Source of the DNA: Nocardia brasiliensis NBRC 14402
GTDB taxonomy: Bacteria > Actinomycetota > Actinomycetes > Mycobacteriales > Mycobacteriaceae
Assembly: GCF_000308475.2 (NCBI RefSeq)
Contig: NZ_BAFT02000067.1
Location: 33,829-97,828, forward strand
DNA length: 64,000 bases
Reading direction: 5' to 3'
Shown: piece after piece, positions 1 through 7,197 of the stretch
Layout: every line of letters begins with the position of its first letter
How positions within the stretch are numbered: the stretch's first letter is position 1
The notes under the pieces: model-generated
What the model saw: only the letters and a program-made list of their open reading frames with translations
Told to the model about the DNA's origin: nothing
Databases searched by the model: none
Position numbers and translations under genes: made by a program

Positions 1-2
1 GA

Positions 3-494
3 GACAACGCGATCATCCGGCTGTTCGCCGATACCGGTTGCCGCTGTGGAGAAGTCGCGAACCTCGAGGTCGATGATCTGGATTTCGAAGAGGACACAGT
101 GTTGGTCATCGGGAAGGGAGGCAGGCCGCGGTCGTCTCCGTTCGGAGACAAGACCAGGATCGCTCTGCGCCGATACCTACGCACCCGCAGCCAGCACACG
201 TTCGCCAAGAAGAGCGAACGGCTCTGGCTCGGCCGGCAAGGGCCGATGACCGATCACGGTATCCGGCAGATGCTCGAACGCCGCGCGCAGGCGGTTGGAA
301 TCGAGCACATCCATCCGCACATGCTCCGACATTGGTTTGCCCACAACTGGCTCGCCAACGGCGGCCAGGAGCAAGACCTGATGATGCTGGCGGGGTGGCG
401 ATCGCGGCAGATGCTCGACCGCTACGGCAAATCAGTGGCCGACGAACGAGCGAAGTCAGCTCACCGTCGGGCACGGCTCGGCGACAAGCTGTAG
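3..494 (+). CDS. Tyrosine recombinase (phage-type integrase), 5' end outside the window
   Basis: This is the catalytic domain of a site-specific tyrosine recombinase that cuts and rejoins DNA through a phosphotyrosine. The frame is open from base 3, so the N-terminal DNA-binding part lies left of the window. Visible active-site elements are the first Arg in DTGCRCGEV, the beta-hairpin Lys in GKGGRPR, the box HMLRHWFAHNW (H..LRH), a GW in place of the usual GH, and the nucleophile Tyr in LDRYGKS. About 160 residues are present, enough for a complete catalytic domain. With the recombinase remnant at 5.4-5.7 kb and the partial tRNA at 5.76 kb it suggests that the left 5.8 kb belongs to an integrated element. 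Whether it is full length or active cannot be judged here. Confidence 0.9.
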   Translation, partial: DNAIIRLFADTGCRCGEVANLEVDDLDFEEDTVLVIGKGGRPRSSPFGDKTRIALRRYLRTRSQHTFAKKSERLWLGRQGPMTDHGIRQMLERRAQAVGIEHIHPHMLRHWFAHNWLANGGQEQDLMMLAGWRSRQMLDRYGKSVADERAKSAHRRARLGDKL

Positions 495-554
495 CCCGCG
501 TCCAAGCGGGTCGGCTCGAGCGCATGGTGCCGCTTGGCCTGTAGCGTCGTCGCC

Positions 555-1118
555 GTGGGTGGAAATCGACTCGTTCTTGAGGCTCAGGCGCTGGCGCAAA
601 AGCTCCTGGCAGATCAGTTACCTAAACGTTGGAAGCACGTCTCTGGTGTGGCTCGGCAGGGAGCGGCGATTGCGCCGGCGTTCGGCACCGACGGTGACAC
701 TCTTGTCGCAGCGTGCTGGCTCCATGACATCGGCTATGCGCCGGATATCGCGACGACGGGCTTCCATCCGCTCGACGGTGCCGAGTATCTGACCGAGAAA
801 GGGTGGGATCCACGGATCTGCGCCCTGGTCGCTCGGCATTCGTGCGCGATCCGAGAGGCACGGCTTCGGTCGCTGGAGGCGGAACTTGCGCAGTTCCCGG
901 ACGAGGAGTCGCCTCTACGAGATGCCCTCTGGTACTGCGATATGACGACCGATCCGCGCGGGAAGGAACTGCCGGTCGATGCACGCCTGTCCGAGATCCT
1001 CGCTCGATACGGCGAGGGGAGTGTGGTGTTCGCATTCATTCAGGAAGCACGACCGGAGCTTCTTGCCGCGGTCGAGCGAACTGAGGTTCTGACTGGCCGC
1101 TGCGTTCAACCGATGTAG
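555..1118 (+). CDS. HD-domain phosphohydrolase-like protein
   Basis: This is a metal-dependent HD-superfamily protein of roughly 187 residues. The His/Asp set is seen in KRWKHV, then CWLHDIGY, then GFHPLDGAEYL, the order found in HD phosphohydrolases acting on nucleotides or related phosphates. The substrate is unknown. The frame extends to a TTG at 534, but GTG at 555 gives a more normal N-terminus; this choice is tentative. Its 3' end overlaps the convergent NUDIX gene by 13 bases. Together they look like a small nucleotide-sanitising pair carried on the putative island, though nothing shows they work together. Confidence 0.8.
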   Translation: MGGNRLVLEAQALAQKLLADQLPKRWKHVSGVARQGAAIAPAFGTDGDTLVAACWLHDIGYAPDIATTGFHPLDGAEYLTEKGWDPRICALVARHSCAIREARLRSLEAELAQFPDEESPLRDALWYCDMTTDPRGKELPVDARLSEILARYGEGSVVFAFIQEARPELLAAVERTEVLTGRCVQPM

Positions 1119-1576
1119 GGCTGATCGAGTTCGGCGAATCCATGGTCTATCCGGAGTCGAATCGATGGATGGATCTCCAGCTCATCGAGTTCGCTCTTCG
1201 CGACCCATCGCACTGCGGGAGACTCTGGACTGGTATGTAGTTGCCCGCCTACCGGCTCGGCTCGGAAGCAGATGGAAAATTGCTGACGGACTTCGCCATC
1301 CGTGTACGCCATGACGTGACGAGGATCTGTATAGAGGCCAACGAGCCCGGTCACGCGAATGCTGATTCCGGTCTCCTCGAGAGTCTCCCGCACCGCGGTT
1401 TCCGCGATGAACTCGCCGAAGTCTTGCCCGCCGCCGGGGATTGCCCAAAGCCCGTTGTCGCTGCGTTGGATCATCAGCACCTGGCCGCCCTTGTTCTGGA
1501 CGAAGGCGGTCGCCGCCACCACAATGCTGTTCGGCTGAGGGGCGTTCGGGTCGTCGTAGTACTCGGTACGGGACAT
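1106..1576 (-). CDS. NUDIX hydrolase
   Basis: This 156-residue protein should hydrolyse a nucleoside diphosphate linked to another group. A complete NUDIX box is visible, running from GGGQDFGEF through the E..A..RET to LEETGI (pattern G-x5-E-x7-RE-x2-EE-x-G). The N-terminus MSRTEYYDDPNAP is typical of actinobacterial NUDIX proteins often found next to regulators. It is convergent with the HD gene and overlaps its end. A remnant of a possible regulator gene lies 3 bases upstream of its start, so the pair may once have been an operon. The substrate cannot be read from sequence. Confidence 0.93.
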   Translation of the reverse strand: MSRTEYYDDPNAPQPNSIVVAATAFVQNKGGQVLMIQRSDNGLWAIPGGGQDFGEFIAETAVRETLEETGISIRVTGLVGLYTDPRHVMAYTDGEVRQQFSICFRAEPVGGQLHTSPESPAVRWVAKSELDELEIHPSIRLRIDHGFAELDQPYIG

Positions 1577-1579
1577 GAT

Positions 1580-1745
1580 TCACGCATCCGTATCGTCTCG
1601 TGGCGGCCTATACGGCTTCGAGCCTCGCCAGACATCGTTGAAGCTCTGGGTGTAGACATCGAAAAGGCTACCTTCGGACAGCTGCCGGATGTGCATGGCG
1701 GGTGCGTGTGGCGCCATGCGGCCGTGCACGTGCATGTTGACGATC
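1580..1745 (-). pseudogene. C-terminal remnant resembling an XRE-family regulator
   Basis: About 50 residues in frame, from the stretch VNMHVHGRMAPHAP through MHIRQLSEGSLFDVYTQSF to a stop 3 bases before the NUDIX start. They resemble, from memory, the C-terminal end of long actinobacterial helix-turn-helix regulators (HVYG, APVLHLRRL, LFDxYxxSFExVW). Upstream of about 1745 the frame continues into sequence with no protein character, and no N-terminal domain is present. I read it as the tail of a deleted gene formerly coupled to the NUDIX gene. From about 1746 to 1946 I see nothing coding. Confidence 0.5.
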
Positions 1746-1946
1746 GGGACTGCCCCTGGGTGTGTGGCGCGGGTTGTTAGTGATCTTGGCGGTGAGGTTG
1801 TCGATTGCTGTGAGGAGTCCGTCCTTCGGAGCAGTCGCTGCGGGCGCGATGCAATGCCGCGGCCGAGCACTAGTAGACGAGGCCGATCAGCATCCCGAGC
1901 CGCGTGGGCCGATCAGTCGAGTCTGTTGCGATTCTGGTCGAGGACA

Positions 1947-2456
1947 TCAGATTCCCGTGGAACTGACCAGTTGGGCGGTGCACAGCTTCCACTCGGTCCC
2001 GTTGCGGAGCAGGGAGAAGAACGCGACCTGGGATGAGTCACCGGCGGGATCGCCGTCTACTCCGACCACCACTCGAGCGAAGGTGTAAGAGCTTCCCCCT
2101 TCCACGGTTGTGAAGTGGAAATCGGAGATCGACTTCACTCGGATCTGCGCATTCTGACTGTCGACCAGTAGCCCCTTGTTGTCGCCGACGTACAGCCGTC
2201 CAGCAAGTTCGCCGCACGTAACGCGGCCTAGTGCCTCGAAATCGTTGGCGTTGTACAGATCGGCCGCCGACTTCACCGATTGCTCCACTTGCGCAGCGCC
2301 TGGGACCTTCGAGCCTTGCCCGGCTTCGTCCGAAGCGTCATTGGGCGAAGTGTCACGGAGGAGAAGCATGACGGTGATCGCAACGACGAGGGCTATCACC
2401 GCCGCCAGGACTAGCCATGGCGTGAATATTCGCTTCTGTTTGTACAGGTCAGTCAT
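1947..2456 (-). CDS. Single-pass membrane protein of unknown function
   Basis: This is a protein of about 169 residues that starts MTDLYKQKRIFTPW, followed by one hydrophobic segment (VLAAVIALVVAITVMLLL) and an outside region. The outside region has a small alpha/beta fold pattern (AADLYNANDFEALGRVTCGELAGRL, then FARVVVGVDGDPAG), resembling the secreted SnoaL/DUF4878-type domains common in mycobacteria. ATG 2456 is preferred over GTG 2477 because AAAAGGGG lies just before it and the ATG overlaps the stop of the upstream gene, which suggests translational coupling. It is the last gene of the five-gene envelope operon at 1.9-5.0 kb. The specific role is unknown. Confidence 0.75.
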   Translation of the reverse strand: MTDLYKQKRIFTPWLVLAAVIALVVAITVMLLLRDTSPNDASDEAGQGSKVPGAAQVEQSVKSAADLYNANDFEALGRVTCGELAGRLYVGDNKGLLVDSQNAQIRVKSISDFHFTTVEGGSSYTFARVVVGVDGDPAGDSSQVAFFSLLRNGTEWKLCTAQLVSSTGI

Positions 2457-2655
2457 CGGCAGGCCCCTTTTTGTCACCGGAAAGAATGGATATCAGTAGC
2501 CAGGCGGCGCCGACCGGTCCAGCGATGCACAGTATCCAGTCGTACCATCGTGGGTCACCGGTGATAACTTCCCAACATGATGGCAAACTCAGAAAAAGGT
2601 ACAAGGCTGGCAGGATGAACTGCTGCCAGGCTGGCCGCGCCTGCGGTCTGTACAT
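2449..2655 (-). CDS. Small two-helix membrane protein
   Basis: This 68-residue protein has two hydrophobic stretches, FILPALYLFLSLPSCW and WILCIAGPVGAAWLLISIL, and a charged tail GDKKGPADD. It starts 9 bases after the lipoprotein stop and its own stop overlaps the start of the next gene, so it sits inside a tight operon. I do not recognise the family. The topology suggests a small inner-membrane partner for the exported proteins encoded beside it. Confidence 0.65.
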   Translation of the reverse strand: MYRPQARPAWQQFILPALYLFLSLPSCWEVITGDPRWYDWILCIAGPVGAAWLLISILSGDKKGPADD

Positions 2656-2664
2656 ACAGCTCCT

Positions 2665-3099
2665 TCAGTCGCAGTTGTCGTATTTCCATACGTTGTCATC
2701 GTATATCCATAGCCTTGAGTAGCCGCTGATCGACGGTACGCTCATGTTGTCGAAGGTAACGGAAACTGTTGCCCTACCCGGAGCGCGCCCCACAATCTTG
2801 TATTCGAAGTTCGTGGTTGAGGGTACGTCGCCGATCAGGGCCGGGACCGACTTTTGATATTCCTCGAAAGAGAGCGCGTTCTTACACCGTTGCGACCTGT
2901 AGTCGTATGCAGCCACATAGTCATGCGATAGTACCGCCCGATACATTCCGACCACAGAGGATCCCAGATCGGAACGGTCGATATCTTTTCCGTCGCTGCC
3001 GCACGCGGCGGTGGCCGCCAGGATGATTGCTGCAGTGCCGGCCGCGGTGACGATTGGGGCGGTGCGGCGAAACCGCCGGGAATCGCTGTGACTGTTCAT
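2665..3099 (-). CDS. Secreted lipoprotein, unknown function
   Basis: This is a 144-residue protein starting MNSHSDSRRFRR, with a hydrophobic signal TAAGTAAIILAATAAC and a lipobox-like ATAAC-G, so it is probably lipid-anchored. The mature part (AVLSHDYVAAYDYRSQRCKNAL, later ATVSVTFDNM and SRLWIYDDNVWKYDNC) resembles small secreted actinobacterial domains of unknown function. The start at 3099 is supported by an ATGA overlap with the stop of the proline-rich gene upstream. A longer reading to 3117 exists but would disturb that coupling. It is the third gene of the envelope operon. Confidence 0.75.
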   Translation of the reverse strand: MNSHSDSRRFRRTAPIVTAAGTAAIILAATAACGSDGKDIDRSDLGSSVVGMYRAVLSHDYVAAYDYRSQRCKNALSFEEYQKSVPALIGDVPSTTNFEYKIVGRAPGRATVSVTFDNMSVPSISGYSRLWIYDDNVWKYDNCD

Positions 3100-4301
3100 A
3101 ACGTACATCCTGGCCATGGCTCGCAGGGGTGGGGTTTGCTCGGCTTGGGGGTCGGAGGCGGGGTTGGCTCGACTGTCGGAGGCTGCGCCGGCGGGGGCGT
3201 GACAGGCGGAGTAGGTGCTGGGGCCTGGGTGGCGGTGGGCGGGTTCGTAGTACCCGTTCCCTCCTGCCCGGCGGGGCTATTGCCCGAATTTCCGCTGCCG
3301 CCCGGTTGCTGCCCGCCATTACCTTGCCCGCTGCCGCCGGGGCCCGGGCTCTCTTTATCGCCGCCACCTCCGGAATCTCCACCGCCGCCGGATCCGAACA
3401 TATCGTCGATGAAATCACCGCAGGTCTTCAGGACCGTGGCGATGCCTGCAATCTCCAGAACCAGACTGAGTAGCCAGTTCTGGCTTTTGAGAATGGTCCA
3501 TATCGCCCGCGGATTCGGATTTGCTTCGATCTTCTCTATGAGTTCGGCAATGCGGTGCGCATATTGAGGGTTCTTTATTGCGATGGTGTTCAGAATTTTC
3601 AGTAGTGCTCCGGCTTTGAGGATAGGGAGGAGCGCCGCTGCGATCGAGGCCACGCAGACGGTACCCTTCCATGCGCATTGCCACCACCGGCATCCGACCA
3701 TCATGTATTCACCATCGGCAAGTCGCACCGGGAGCATCGAGCGACTGAACCCGGGCCCGGAAAGCTCATCGATCGAAAGTTCAGAGGGGGTTCCCGGCGG
3801 GTCCTGCGTGACGCCTGGCTGCGGGGGCGGCACGTCTTCTCGCGCCGGCGTGGGAGTGAACGCTGTGGTCGGAGTCGATGCGGCTGGATTCTGTCCAGGA
3901 ACAGGTTCGTTGCCCGGCCGCACCGGGGGTGTGTCTCCCGGAACCGGGACGATGGGTGTGCCGTTGCCGGGCCCGACCGGTGGGGGCGTGAGTGCGCCCG
4001 CGCGGGACCCGCCGCCGGTGCCGGGCTGGTTCGGCGTCCAGGTCGGCAGCGGTGGTTGTGTAGGTGGGGTGGGGGGTTGTGAGGGTTCGGGGACATCGAC
4101 ACAGGGCCAGCCCGGGTGCATCTGCTGCCACTGCTCACACGGAATATAGGGGCCCGCCTGCGCGGCGGGTATGCCTGGTTCGACGACGGTGGCCACCGTC
4201 AACCCCGCCAGTAGCGCCCCAGCCACGGCGATGACGACACCGCTGCGGCGCCACGTTCTCCACTGCCCCCGGTCTCGCCGGGGCGTGTCCGTTTGGTTCA
4301 T
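3096..4301 (-). CDS. Proline-rich secreted or surface protein with a hydrophobic core region
   Basis: This is a 401-residue protein starting MNQTDTPRR. It has an N-terminal signal or anchor (SGVVIAVAGALLAGLTVATVV) and a long Pro/Thr-rich region. A central block follows with a Cys/Trp-rich start (GCRWWQCAWKGTVC) and two hydrophobic stretches (ASIAAALLPILKAGALLKIL and LLSLVLEIAGIATVLKTC). It ends in a Gly/Asp/Ser linker and a second Pro-rich tail ending HPCEPWPGCTL. The second Pro-rich tail and the first share short WPC/PCEPW-like pieces. The layout suggests a protein crossing a thick envelope, with Pro-rich stalks on both sides of a membrane-active core. It follows the MspA-like porin by 47 bases. 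I do not know the family. Confidence 0.75.
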   Translation of the reverse strand: MNQTDTPRRDRGQWRTWRRSGVVIAVAGALLAGLTVATVVEPGIPAAQAGPYIPCEQWQQMHPGWPCVDVPEPSQPPTPPTQPPLPTWTPNQPGTGGGSRAGALTPPPVGPGNGTPIVPVPGDTPPVRPGNEPVPGQNPAASTPTTAFTPTPAREDVPPPQPGVTQDPPGTPSELSIDELSGPGFSRSMLPVRLADGEYMMVGCRWWQCAWKGTVCVASIAAALLPILKAGALLKILNTIAIKNPQYAHRIAELIEKIEANPNPRAIWTILKSQNWLLSLVLEIAGIATVLKTCGDFIDDMFGSGGGGDSGGGGDKESPGPGGSGQGNGGQQPGGSGNSGNSPAGQEGTGTTNPPTATQAPAPTPPVTPPPAQPPTVEPTPPPTPKPSKPHPCEPWPGCTL

Positions 4302-4348
4302 ACGACGTTCACGCTCCGGAACGGGTGTGGGTGTCGGGTTTGCGCGGC

Positions 4349-4996
4349 TCACAGGTACACCGGGTCGCCGTAAACGGTGACGGTGTTGTCCGCGGCCGGG
4401 GTGGAGATACGCGCGGTCGCGAACGACCGCAAACTCACCGGGCCCATGCACGCGTCGATCTTGACCTCGACTCCTTCAGCGGTGATCGACGCCCGCGGCC
4501 CGGCCAGGGGTTTGGTCCCGAAGTCGATGGTCGCGATCGAGCCCGGCTTCAGGGTGGTGGAGATGTTCGGTGACACCGACGCGTTCGCACCGAGGCTGAC
4601 ACTGGGTGGGTAAGAAATGTTGAGCGAGGCGTTCGGTCCGACCGAGACCCCCATGCCCAGAGTCAGGCCGGTGGACACATCGACTTGGCAGCCGATCTGA
4701 TACCCCAACCCCAACGACCCGGCCGATATCGGCGCCGACCCCGCACCGCTGACCTCGACGACCGCCTTCAGACTGACGAACCCCTCACGGGTGAACATCG
4801 TCGCGGCCAGATTCGGAACCCGATCCAGATTCTCACCGGTCTTCGCCACCGCAAGGCTCCACCCGTCATCGGTGACGGTCTCGCGATACTTGTCCGCTAT
4901 CGGGTCCGCGCCCGCCGCACCCGCACCCCACACCCCGGCCAGCAACACCGTGCCCACGGCGGCAGCACAGGACGCTGTCTGCAAGGTCCTCCCCAC
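4349..4996 (-). CDS. MspA-family porin-like secreted protein
   Basis: This is a 215-residue exported protein. MspA-type porins form octameric channels in the outer mycomembrane. The signal peptide runs to about AGAADP (GTVLLAGVWGAGAAGA). The mature part has the family pattern of alternating short beta strands (GSLGLGYQIGC, LTLGMGVSVGPNASLNISYPP) and ends in VTVYGDPVYL, close to the family's VTTYGEPW end. GTG 4996 is chosen because GGGAGGAG stands 8-14 bases before it. The protein is first in the envelope operon, upstream of the proline-rich protein. Porin activity is inferred; the two Cys residues (GCQVD, DACMG) are unlike classical MspA. Confidence 0.85.
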   Translation of the reverse strand: MGRTLQTASCAAAVGTVLLAGVWGAGAAGADPIADKYRETVTDDGWSLAVAKTGENLDRVPNLAATMFTREGFVSLKAVVEVSGAGSAPISAGSLGLGYQIGCQVDVSTGLTLGMGVSVGPNASLNISYPPSVSLGANASVSPNISTTLKPGSIATIDFGTKPLAGPRASITAEGVEVKIDACMGPVSLRSFATARISTPAADNTVTVYGDPVYL

Positions 4997-5364
4997 AACC
5001 TTCTCCTCCCACAATCACAGCGAACTATCAGCTATCTGTGCATGCAGGGTGACACGACACCTCCCACGCCAGACAAGCGTTTGTGACCGCAGTCATAAAC
5101 CGGCCGCCTAAGCGGCGCGGATCACAATCGCGGCCGGTGCTGGCGAAACCGGCCGGGGCTCTTACCGATTCACGACACAAGCGCCTGCGGACGGGCTCAA
5201 GACCTGGGCTACCGTGCCCAAACCGTTATGCACCCACCAGCGGGCAACAGGCTCCCCTTCGGGCCAGCTCGGGGTCACGGTAGAACCGGCGATGAGCCGA
5301 GGGAATGCAGACCACTCGAATACGAGCCCTTGCCAGTACCGGCTGCCGACCCGGCCACGGGCGG

Positions 5365-5691
5365 GCGCGGTTGTCGTACCGGCGTGCGGCCGAGCTGTTC
5401 GAGACGCACGCCAGCGGTTACGACGACGGCCCGTACACGTTGCATCAGCTGCGTCATTCCCGGCTGAAGCACGCCACGGAGGAGGGCGAGTCGACGCCGG
5501 CGCTGATGAAGTTGTCCGGGCATACCTCGGTGCGCAGCCTCGCGAAATACGCGAGGGTGTCCGACGAGGGGCGGCGGCGTTATCAGGCCGACAGCGATCC
5601 GGCCGCGCGTCGCCGCTCGGGCATGTCGGCAGACGGCATCGCCAGAAGTCTGAGTAGTCAGGGGGATGTCGAGGCCGGGCTCGTAGACTAA
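5365..5691 (+). pseudogene. C-terminal fragment of a tyrosine recombinase
   Basis: About 105 residues retain the end of an integrase: RLSYRRAAELFE, the box YTLHQLRHSRLKHA (H-x-x-R), and SGHTSVRSLAKYARVSDE with the nucleophile Tyr. The Arg and beta-hairpin Lys regions upstream are missing, and before about 5365 the frame loses protein character. It ends 70 bases before a tRNA 3' half, the usual place for an integrase of a tRNA-targeting element. It differs from the recombinase at the left edge (GH and KYAR here, GW and DRYG there), so at least two elements have been here. Confidence 0.8.
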
Positions 5692-5761
5692 TAGATTATG
5701 CTGAAATGCTCTCTGACATGTAGGTTCTTCGCAGGTCGGCACAGCGCCAAGAGTGATTGAT

Positions 5762-5803
5762 CTCATAATCCATTGGTCGTGGGTTCGAGCCCCACCCGCC
5801 CCA
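5762..5803 (+). other. 3' half of a tRNA with CAT anticodon; probable attachment site
   Basis: The segment reads as an anticodon loop CTCATAA (5762-5768), then a T-arm GTGGG TTCGAGC CCCAC (5779-5795), then a 3' acceptor strand CCGCCCC and discriminator A. The 5' half is absent: the bases before the loop cannot pair with the 3' anticodon strand and no GGGGCGG acceptor partner lies upstream. Such a half tRNA beginning at the anticodon is the signature left at one end of an element that integrated into a tRNA gene. The integrase fragment just upstream supports this. Met or Ile identity cannot be settled from this half. Confidence 0.75.
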
Positions 5804-5851
5804 CAAACCCCCGCAGACTGCGGTGTTTCGGTTGCCGGAGCCGAACGCCGA

Positions 5852-6085
5852 GTGCACGAGTCAGGCCGACCGTTGGCAGAGCAGGCGACCGACGAGACGA
5901 TTCTCCCGCCGAGCGGGCAAGGGCACGCGAAGGATGGGGTGCTGCGCCGACGGCGGATCTTCTGGCTGCTTTCGGTAGCTGCGCTATTGATCGTCGACCT
6001 CGCGGCAGTTCCTGCGATCCACCGTTCCGATCGCTTCTATCGGTTTCAGGAGTTCCGCCTGATCTTGGGCACCGGCGCAGCATAG
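5852..6085 (+). CDS. Doubtful small membrane-protein reading frame
   Basis: This is an open frame of 77 residues starting from GTG 5852, with one plausible membrane helix (IFWLLSVAALLIVDLAAVPAI) after a basic run RRRR. Its last eight residues fall in the segment duplicated from the oxidoreductase 3' flank, so at least its C-terminus is chimeric. There is no clear ribosome site. It may be a decayed gene or chance; it is listed because the helix is well formed. Confidence 0.25.
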   Translation: MHESGRPLAEQATDETILPPSGQGHAKDGVLRRRRIFWLLSVAALLIVDLAAVPAIHRSDRFYRFQEFRLILGTGAA

Positions 6086-6228
6086 GTCGATGCTCACAGG
6101 ATGAGCGCGAGCTTGCCGGTGGGATCCGCTGCGGCGGCCGGGCGAATTAGTCCATCCGGTCGTAGCGGATCTCGACGGTGATCAGGACGCCGAACTCGGC
6201 CGCGGCGGCGTAGTCCGAGATGCTGAAT
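6064..6228 (-). pseudogene. Decayed partial duplicate of the quinone-oxidoreductase 3' end
   Basis: Two blocks match the 3' end of the gene at 7198-8148: 6064-6122 matches about 7170-7227 (including the stop region and GKLALIL versus GKLVLIL), and 6134-6228 matches about 7315-7408 (FGVLITVEIRYDRMD versus LGVRITTEIRYDRMD). Roughly nine bases in ten agree in the second block. The 90 or so bases between the blocks in the intact gene are missing here, and the frame is broken by a stop. This is a non-functional duplicate with an internal deletion. Confidence 0.75.
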
Positions 6229-6377
6229 GCTGTTGTCGCCCATGCGATGTTTCGCTGCGCTGCCCGGGGTCTGGCGGGTCGACGGAACATCATCGGTCCG
6301 CCGACACCAGAACCCCCTCATTTCCCCCGGGCCCGACTTCTCGTGTGAGAGCAGCCACGTCTAGATTAACATGAACA

Positions 6378-6390
6378 TGAATCGCATTCA
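6378..6390. promoter_or_regulatory. Palindrome upstream of TetR gene, probable operator
   Basis: TGAAT-CGC-ATTCA, a perfect 5-base inverted repeat extended on the left by ATGAACATGAATC. It stands 13-19 bases before the possible starts of the TetR gene, where an autoregulatory operator would be expected. The matching repressor is inferred from position only. Confidence 0.5.
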
Positions 6391-6408
6391 GGTTTTTGGC
6401 GTGTGAAG

Positions 6409-7041
6409 ATGGCACGCATGGCCAGCGAATTCCCGCATCGCCGGCGCGAGCCGGTCCAGGAGCGCAGCCGCGAGCGCGTCGAGCGGCTACTGCGCGCAGC
6501 CAAGGACCTCCTCGACGAACACGGTGCGGAGGCTGTCACCACCCGCACCATCGCCGAACGTGCCCAACTGCCCGTTGCCACGCTCTATCAGTACTTCGCC
6601 AATCGTGAAGCAGTGCTGGGCGAATTGGCTTTGCGCATCATGGATCGTCTCGACGAGGAACTGCCGCAACGTCTGGCCGCGCTTTCGGCCGGCACCCTCG
6701 CGGAGATGGTGCACCAGCTGATGGAGCTGCACCGCCAGCTCTACCGCAACGCCTACCCGGAGTTGGTAACGATCTACCACCAGGGCCGGCTGACCGGCGA
6801 GCTCCCCGACGCCGTCCCGCACCGGCAGCGCTTCGCCGCCATGGTCCACCAGGCGATGATCACGAGGGGGCTGCTTCCTGCGAGCACCGATGTGCTGGTC
6901 ACCGAGCTGGCCGTCGAACTCGGCGACCGCGTGGTGGAACTCGCCCACCGCCGCGCCCCGGGCGGGGATCCGGCCGTCATCGCCGAGGGGGTCCTCGCCA
7001 TCACCCGATACCTGCAAGCGCACGCCGAGAACGTCAACTGA
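6409..7041 (+). CDS. TetR-family transcriptional regulator
   Basis: This is a DNA-binding repressor of about 210 residues. The N-terminal helix-turn-helix is clear: RVERLLRAAKDLLDEHG, then AVTTRTIAERAQLPVATLYQYFANREAVLGEL. The remainder is the all-helical ligand-binding and dimer part. Three in-frame starts are possible (GTG 6403, ATG 6409, ATG 6418); none has a strong ribosome site, so the start is uncertain by a few residues. A palindrome lies just upstream. The gene ends 156 bases before the convergent oxidoreductase gene. The ligand is unknown. Confidence 0.92.
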   Translation: MARMASEFPHRRREPVQERSRERVERLLRAAKDLLDEHGAEAVTTRTIAERAQLPVATLYQYFANREAVLGELALRIMDRLDEELPQRLAALSAGTLAEMVHQLMELHRQLYRNAYPELVTIYHQGRLTGELPDAVPHRQRFAAMVHQAMITRGLLPASTDVLVTELAVELGDRVVELAHRRAPGGDPAVIAEGVLAITRYLQAHAENVN

Positions 7042-7197
7042 TGACGTGCTCCAGCCTCGTCGGGCACAACGCCCCGATCTTGTGCAGGCTCGTCAGGCCG
7101 GCTGCGTGTCCGGCCGGAGCTCCGCGAACACGACAACGGTCTTGTCGGAGATGTGGTTCAACCTGGTCTTTGGCACCGGCGCCGCATAGGTCGATGC

